A stretch of 6,198 nucleotides of DNA from Pseudomonadota bacterium. GTDB taxonomy: Bacteria > Pseudomonadota > Gammaproteobacteria > Steroidobacterales > Rariloculaceae. A program made the translations under genes and the position numbers. Below, one piece after another: positions 1-3,718 of the stretch (position 1 is its first letter; each line of letters starts with the position of its first letter). The notes under the pieces are model-generated. The model was given only the letters and a program-made list of their open reading frames with translations, was not told the DNA's origin and made no database searches. Location of the stretch: contig VYEH01000335.1 in the NCBI GenBank assembly GCA_009843005.1, positions 1 through 6,198 on the forward strand, in the 5' to 3' direction.

Positions 1-1979
1 GGCCGGCAGAAACCAAGGCAGCGCCCAGCTCGGAATTAAGCGCCTATCCCTCCCTGAATCTCTCGAGCGACTTTTCCGTCGAGATCACCGTGAGCAACAG
101 GGGCCTCGCGCGCTCCGAGCCTGCCACGCTCCGCGCAGTCCTCTTTGCGCTGGTACCGGATGAAAACACGGTCGACCCGGACGACAGGCGAAGCGTGACC
201 CAGAGCCGGGACAGCGCCAACATCCCGGCCCTCGACGGCAAGGGAGCGCCCTTCAGAGTCGATCTCATGTTTGCCACCGGCGCGCTGGAAGCCGGCACGA
301 CGTACTACCTCCAGGCGGTGGTGGAGGACGTGCCGGACGGCTCGGAGGAGCCTGAATTCCTGACGGCAACCTATACCGGATTCACCCTGGACAGCCTGAA
401 TCGCATCCAGCACGTATGCGTCGAACCGGGGCGGGGCGGAACCGCGGGGGTGACGGACCCGCTGCTGGCCCAGCAATGGCACCTGGACAACACCGGCCAG
501 ACGGGTTACGCCGAAACCGGCGGCGTGGCGGGGGAAGACCTGCAGATGGATGGCATCCTCGACGACGGCCCCACCGGCGCCGGCGTGAAGGTGGCGGTGG
601 TGGATACCGGCATGGAAATCTGTCATCCGGACCTTGCGGACAGCGTCGAGGCCGGCGCTTCGTTCCACTTCGACGCGCTGGACGTCCGCACGGACCCGGA
701 ATTCGGTTGGGCGCTGCGCATGGACTCCGCCGACCCGTTCAACTACGACTCCACCGGGGGGCACGGCACCAGTGTCGCGGGCTTGATCGCCGGGTCCGCG
801 GACAACGGCATCGGCGGCCGGGGCGTGGCGCCGGATGCCCTGTTGCGGGGATACAATGCGCTCAACTCCAGTTCCCAGTTCAGCGACCTGTTCAGCTCGC
901 TGGGCGCCAGCGACCTGCTGCCGAATTCCAGGGACGTGGACATCTTCAACATGAGCTTCGGCGGCGGCGGATCCCGGCCGGCCAACGCCCATCCCTACCT
1001 GGAGCGGCTGTTTTCCTATGGCGTGAACAACCTGCGGTCCGGGCTGGGCGCGATCTACGTCAAGGCCGGGGGCAACGCTTTCGGCGCCTGCAATTCGCTT
1101 GAGCGATTGATCAACGAACGCATCGGTTGCCGCTCAACCAATGCGGACGACTGGAGCAACCTCCCCTACCTGATCATCACGGGCGCCTTCAACGCCGACG
1201 GCCGAAAGGCGAGTTACGCCAGCGCCGGACCGAACCTCTGGGTCACGGCTCCGGGGGGCGAGTACGGCTCCAGCCGGCCCGCACTGTTGTCGACCGATCA
1301 GATGGGCGCCGACCGGGGCCTCCAGATATTGCGCGACGACAACCCGCTGCAGGGCGAATCGGCCGTGAATCCCGACGGCGACTACACCGGGCGCATGAAC
1401 GGCACATCGGGCTCCGCCCCGCTGGTATCGGGCGCAGTCGCGCTGCTGCTGGAGACCGTGCCTGCGCTGACGTGGCGCGACGTGAAGCACATCCTGGCGA
1501 AGACGGCCCGGAAGATCGATCCGGACATCGCCGCGGTCGAGGAAACCATCGGCACCATGTTGCGCACCCTGAGATTGCCGTGGACCGAGAACGCGGCGGG
1601 CTACTCCTACCACGACTGGTACGGCTTCGGCGCGGTGGACGTGGACGCCGCCGTTGCAATGGCCGGCGACTACACGCCGGACTCCCTCGGCGAGTTCCGC
1701 CAGTCGGGCTGGTTCGAGGGCGGTCCGGGGGGCGCGATTCCCGACAACGACGGCACCGGGCTGACCGCCACGCTCAATGTCAGCACACTCCCGGACGATG
1801 CCAGCATCGAGGCGGTGCTGCTGGAAGTCGACATCGATCACGAATTTCCCAACGACCTGGGCATCCACCTGGTCTCACCCGGGGGCACTCGTGCGGTCCT
1901 CAACCAGATCTACAACGATACCCTGGCGCTGGACGAGCCGGGCAACCTGCGGTGGCGGGTGTTGGGCAACGCCTTCTAA
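1..1979 (+). CDS. Kexin/furin-like S8 serine protease with P domain (5' end outside window; premature stop)
   Basis: This encodes a subtilisin-family (S8, proprotein-convertase-like) endopeptidase, expected to be exported. The frame is open from base 3, so the real start lies upstream; the GTG at 90 is only an internal codon. About 658 residues are visible. Residues 1 to about 130 form an Ig-like, CARDB-resembling stretch (DFSVEITVSNRG... TTYYLQAVVED). The mature-domain hallmark QWHLDNTGQ follows. The catalytic triad is complete: Asp in VVDTG (codon 603), His in GGHGTSVAG (codon 762) and Ser in NGTSGSAPLVSG (codon 1407). The probable oxyanion Asn is in GGNAFG (codon 1074). The segment after the Ser (ALLLETVPALTWRDVKHIL) closely resembles the kexin/furin consensus. 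A P domain starts near 1735 (IPDNDGTGLTATLNVS... NDLGIHLVSPGGT), but TAA at 1977 stops it before its last strands. In convertases the P domain usually supports folding and stability, so the truncated product may be impaired. It is convergent with the downstream porin-like gene. The family call is secure; substrate and activity are unknown. Confidence 0.9.
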   Translation, partial: PAETKAAPSSELSAYPSLNLSSDFSVEITVSNRGLARSEPATLRAVLFALVPDENTVDPDDRRSVTQSRDSANIPALDGKGAPFRVDLMFATGALEAGTTYYLQAVVEDVPDGSEEPEFLTATYTGFTLDSLNRIQHVCVEPGRGGTAGVTDPLLAQQWHLDNTGQTGYAETGGVAGEDLQMDGILDDGPTGAGVKVAVVDTGMEICHPDLADSVEAGASFHFDALDVRTDPEFGWALRMDSADPFNYDSTGGHGTSVAGLIAGSADNGIGGRGVAPDALLRGYNALNSSSQFSDLFSSLGASDLLPNSRDVDIFNMSFGGGGSRPANAHPYLERLFSYGVNNLRSGLGAIYVKAGGNAFGACNSLERLINERIGCRSTNADDWSNLPYLIITGAFNADGRKASYASAGPNLWVTAPGGEYGSSRPALLSTDQMGADRGLQILRDDNPLQGESAVNPDGDYTGRMNGTSGSAPLVSGAVALLLETVPALTWRDVKHILAKTARKIDPDIAAVEETIGTMLRTLRLPWTENAAGYSYHDWYGFGAVDVDAAVAMAGDYTPDSLGEFRQSGWFEGGPGGAIPDNDGTGLTATLNVSTLPDDASIEAVLLEVDIDHEFPNDLGIHLVSPGGTRAVLNQIYNDTLALDEPGNLRWRVLGNAF

Positions 1980-2105
1980 GGCGAGACGCCCAATGGCGAC
2001 TGGCAGATCGAGGTGTTCGACGCGGCGGAAGAGGATACGGGAGATCTGGAGGCGTGGCGCCTGCGGTTCTACTACGGGAGCCACCCGGAGGAGGAGGAGG
2101 AATAG
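1980..2105 (+). pseudogene. In-frame continuation of the protease P domain beyond the TAA
   Basis: Directly after the TAA, the same frame stays open for 41 codons to TAG at 2103-2105. It reads GETPNGDWQIEVFDAAEED and then TGDLEAWRLRFYYGSH followed by five Glu. This matches the conserved end of P_proprotein domains, in which G-E-x-P-N-G-x-W is followed by a D-x-x-x-x-D-x-G-x-L-x-x-W strand pattern. The segment therefore belongs to the upstream gene and is separated from it by a single stop codon. One base change from a sense codon (for example TAT or TAC for Tyr, or CAA, GAA or AAA) would explain the stop. A sequencing error in a metagenome-derived contig or stop-codon readthrough are alternatives. 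The rest of the frame is intact, so any inactivation would be recent. Confidence 0.85.
2088..2102 (+). repeat. GAG-triplet run encoding a poly-Glu tail
   Basis: Four GAG codons and one GAA give five consecutive Glu at the very end of the read-through P-domain frame, just before TAG. The same purine-rich run resembles an extended Shine-Dalgarno sequence for anything starting downstream, but no credible start codon follows at the right distance. Triplet runs are prone to slippage, although whole-triplet slippage alone would not shift the frame. Confidence 0.6.
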
Positions 2106-2266
2106 AAGATCCGCAGGGGTACGTAAGCACGGGCGTGGACGTGATCCTGGCCTCGGAGGCGCAGTTCACGGACGTGGGCTGTGCGCTCGCGACGCCCGCC
2201 GCGCTCTACGGTTGCGGTACCGGCCGGCAAGCCGAATCAGACCGAATTACCTACGGATTCCGCGCG
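2106..2266 (+). pseudogene. Possible remnant of an outer-membrane protein N-terminus at the convergent junction
   Basis: This 161-base spacer has no complete gene. In the frame whose codons begin at 2105, 2108 and so on, it reads EDPQGYVSTGVDVILASEAQ, then FTDVGCALATPAALYGCGTGR. The alternating hydrophobic strand, the F-T-D-x-x-C turn and the A-L-Y-G-C-G-T-G block resemble, from memory, the mature N-terminus of small proteobacterial outer-membrane barrel proteins. No start codon, signal peptide or continuing barrel is present. After about 2230 the resemblance ends, and the open frame simply runs antisense through the next gene. It could be a deletion remnant, or a former C-terminal extension of the protease displaced by a frameshift at the GAG run. 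The family recognition is tentative. Confidence 0.35.
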
Positions 2267-3493
2267 CTAGAACCGCCCGTGCAGCCGCACGCCAAGCGAG
2301 TCCGAGTCCGGCGAGCCGGTGAAGTACCCGCCGTCGGAGTCGGTGCGGACCAGTTGGATCTCTATCGCCGCGTTGCGGAGGAAGAACCAGTTCGCCGAGA
2401 GGCCAACCGCATCGCGGATGCCCCAGGTATCGTGATCGGAGTTCGTATAGTTCAGGTGCACGCCCAGGGCCGGGGTCGGGAACAACGCCCCGGAGAGGCT
2501 GTATCCGCGCTCGCGCTCGGACTCGAAAATATCGTTGTATATCGAATCCGGACTCAGGTCGCTGACGAACCTTACCGGCGAACCGAATTCATCGATCGCC
2601 GGGAAATAACCGCGCGGCTCCGGCAGGATCAGGCGCGTTTCCGAGCGGCTGGAGCGAATGCTCGCCGAAAACGCGACGGTCGAGTCGCCGAGCCGGGCGA
2701 CGTGGCGGACCGACAGCCGCACCTCGTCGGTCTCGATGTCCGTGCCGGTTCGCAGTTCGATGGGCTCGAAGCCGGGAATCCCGGGATTCCCGGGCAAAAC
2801 GGGGCCGCCGAATACGGGGTCGAAGAAAAACGGAGTCACCAGCGTTTCCTGGCTCGCGGTGTCGGATCCGAAATCCAGTTCCAGGGCGGTGCGCGTGCCG
2901 AAGTACCTGCCCGCGAATAGCCCGGCGCTCTCGTGGCCCGCCGTGGTCTGCGCGAACGGATAGTCCGGCAACATGTCGGCATCGCTCCGGCTGGCATGCG
3001 CACCGGCGTACCAGCCGCTGCCCGGCCACACGTAGCGGCCGTCGAGAGCGTACTCCGAGGAGTCCAGGCCCGACTCGGTGGGCCAGCCGGCCAATGCCGG
3101 GTTCACGACGCTGATACTCCCGTTGTCGGTCACGTTGCGGGGCGACGGGCCCCAACCGATAATCCCGTCGCCGAAAATCGCCGGATACAGTTGTTCGCGC
3201 AGCTTCGTGCGTCCCGTGCTCACCGACACGTGGCTGCTGCGGTTCAGAAACGGCGCCAGCTCGTACGGCCCCACCTGGTCGTCGACCGCGGAGAGGTACC
3301 AGGTGGCGCGCATCGACGAGTGGTTGGTTTCAATGCTGCCCTCCGAGTCGATGTCCTCGTACCCGCCGGTCACCTGCCACGAGTACTCGGCTGCGACGGC
3401 GGCGGACAGGGCGACGCTGCCCGCGCACAGAACCATGGCCCTGCAGACGGTGCTGGCCACAGCGCATGCTGTTGGATGTTTCGTTCCGTTCAC
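2267..3493 (-). CDS. Putative porin-like outer-membrane beta-barrel protein
   Basis: This complete gene of about 408 residues encodes a predicted outer-membrane barrel. I chose the GTG at 3493-3491 because AGGTGAGG lies 9 bases upstream of it. Another in-frame GTG at 3508 would add five residues (MRYRN) but has no Shine-Dalgarno sequence. Residues 1-35 form a Sec signal peptide, with a hydrophobic stretch VLCAGSVALSAAVAA and likely cleavage near AVA-AEYSW. The mature protein is dominated by alternating amphipathic strands and Asp/Ser/Gly-rich turns and has no cytoplasmic-type domain. It ends in SLGVRLHGRF, and the terminal Phe fits the BAM recognition signal. The early block WYLSAVDDQVGPYELAPFLNRSSHVSVS resembles uncharacterised gammaproteobacterial putative porins. 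A Pro-Gly-rich loop (PGNPGIPGF) is encoded by a palindromic repeat. It is convergent with the protease and divergent from the TonB-dependent receptor. Barrel localisation is well supported; pore function and substrate are unknown. Confidence 0.82.
   Translation of the reverse strand: MNGTKHPTACAVASTVCRAMVLCAGSVALSAAVAAEYSWQVTGGYEDIDSEGSIETNHSSMRATWYLSAVDDQVGPYELAPFLNRSSHVSVSTGRTKLREQLYPAIFGDGIIGWGPSPRNVTDNGSISVVNPALAGWPTESGLDSSEYALDGRYVWPGSGWYAGAHASRSDADMLPDYPFAQTTAGHESAGLFAGRYFGTRTALELDFGSDTASQETLVTPFFFDPVFGGPVLPGNPGIPGFEPIELRTGTDIETDEVRLSVRHVARLGDSTVAFSASIRSSRSETRLILPEPRGYFPAIDEFGSPVRFVSDLSPDSIYNDIFESERERGYSLSGALFPTPALGVHLNYTNSDHDTWGIRDAVGLSANWFFLRNAAIEIQLVRTDSDGGYFTGSPDSDSLGVRLHGRF
2772..2793. 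repeat. 22-bp perfect palindrome built from a 9-bp tandem repeat inside the porin-like gene
   Basis: The sequence is a perfect inverted repeat centred on CCCGGG at 2780-2785, with arms extending through GGGAAT and ATTCCC to CCGG ends; the pairing breaks at 2771/2794. On the coding (minus) strand it is a tandem array CCCGGGAAT, CCCGGGATT, CCCGGC, giving the collagen-like Pro-Gly-Asn, Pro-Gly-Ile, Pro-Gly-Phe. It lies between predicted strands (FFFDPVFGG before, ELRTGTD after), so it probably encodes a surface or periplasmic loop. It could fold as a strong mRNA hairpin. Chance symmetry of a GC-rich microsatellite is the simplest explanation. Confidence 0.75.
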
Positions 3494-3502
3494 GTTTCGA
3501 TA

Positions 3503-3510
3503 CCTCACCT
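3503..3510 (-). promoter_or_regulatory. Ribosome binding site deciding the start of the porin-like gene
   Basis: On the minus strand this reads AGGTGAGG, with nine bases before the GTG at 3493. It overlaps the alternative GTG at 3508, which has no comparable upstream purine tract. The upstream sequence there is AT-rich (GTTTATAT). This supports the shorter start. Confidence 0.5.
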
Positions 3511-3519
3511 ATATAAACA

Positions 3520-3533
3520 ATTCCATTTGGAAT
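3520..3533. repeat. 14-bp palindrome, possible operator
   Basis: ATTCCA and TGGAAT flank a two-base TT centre, forming a near-perfect dyad. It lies about 27 bases upstream of the chosen start of the porin-like gene, beside a TATATA element that could serve as its -10 box. A regulator binding here would be well placed to control that gene. No regulator family was assigned from the sequence. Confidence 0.4.
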
Positions 3534-3538
3534 AGCGT

Positions 3539-3549
3539 ATTGGGCCAAT
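3539..3549. repeat. 11-bp palindrome, possible operator half of a paired site
   Basis: ATTGG and CCAAT flank a single G. Its centre lies about 17 to 18 bases from that of the preceding palindrome, somewhat under two helical turns, so the two could be a paired binding site. Short palindromes also arise by chance, so this is suggestive only. Confidence 0.3.
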
Positions 3550-3585
3550 GGTTCCGTACGATATCGGCCACCGGGTCGCTTGTAA

Positions 3586-3613
3586 TGAAGGCCGCTCGGA
3601 CATTCGACCTTCA
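3586..3613. repeat. Interrupted inverted repeat, 9-base arms
   Basis: TGAAGGCCG at 3586-3594 pairs with CGACCTTCA at 3605-3613 apart from one mismatch, across a 10-base loop. It sits near the middle of the divergent intergenic region. It could be an operator for the receptor gene or a hairpin. There is no following T-run, so it is not a typical terminator. Confidence 0.4.
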
Positions 3614-3657
3614 CGGGAGAGAGGCCACGAGCAGGTAATTTGCGCCTATCGGGTGGG

Positions 3658-3684
3658 TTTTGCAATGCCTGCACCACTTATATA
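3658..3684 (+). promoter_or_regulatory. Weak candidate promoter for the TonB-dependent receptor
   Basis: A TATATA hexamer at 3679-3684 stands out in GC-rich surroundings and would give a leader of roughly 28 bases before ATG 3719. Upstream, TTTTGC (3658-3663) or TTGCAA (3660-3665) could act as a poor -35 element, but the spacing is short at 15 or 13 bases. A consensus sigma-70 promoter is not demonstrated. Confidence 0.3.
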
Positions 3685-3718
3685 CGGTTGGTCTGAACCC
3701 ATCCGACACGCGACCGCC

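Larger units (their letters stand above)
3494..3718. promoter_or_regulatory. Divergent intergenic regulatory region between the porin-like gene and the TonB-dependent receptor
   Basis: This 225-base region separates two divergently transcribed outer-membrane genes and is visibly richer in A and T than its surroundings. It must hold the promoters of both. It contains three inverted repeats (3520-3533, 3539-3549 and 3586-3613) and a TTATATA element oriented toward each gene (about 3511-3517 for the minus gene, 3678-3684 for the plus gene). No convincing consensus -35/-10 pair, riboswitch or small-RNA structure was recognised. The arrangement would allow joint control by one regulator, but no regulator gene lies in the window. 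Confidence 0.55.

Noticed and set aside
90..92. GTG as the start of the protease gene
   Set aside because: The frame is open and protein-like from base 3 (PAETKAAPSSELSAYPSLNL), and the GTG falls inside a beta-strand of the Ig-like segment. The true start is upstream of the window.
36..992. Minus-strand open frame (318 residues) opposite the protease
   Set aside because: It is antisense to the conserved S8 catalytic domain and shows only Val/Arg/Gly/Ala-rich sequence with no motifs.
1134..1868. Minus-strand open frames opposite the protease catalytic Ser and P domain
   Set aside because: Shadow frames of the protease. No signal peptide, domain or independent translation signal was seen.
2209..2234. 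Hairpin between the convergent genes as a terminator
   Set aside because: CGG-TTGC can pair with GCAA-G-CCG only with a bulge and a long GC-rich loop, and no T-run follows on either strand. Too weak to call an intrinsic terminator.
1127..2920. Long plus-strand open frame (597 residues) spanning the protease and the porin-like gene
   Set aside because: It overlaps the protease in another frame and then runs antisense through the porin-like gene. The translation is Arg/Gly-rich and has no domain, except the short segment 2105-2235 that I report separately as a possible remnant.
3665..3718. Upstream in-frame ATG at 3665 as the start of the receptor
   Set aside because: It would add 18 residues (MPAPLIYGWSEPIRHATA) before a signal peptide that already looks complete from ATG 3719, and it would place the start upstream of the TATATA element. 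A GGGTGGG tract seven bases before it keeps it as a minor alternative.
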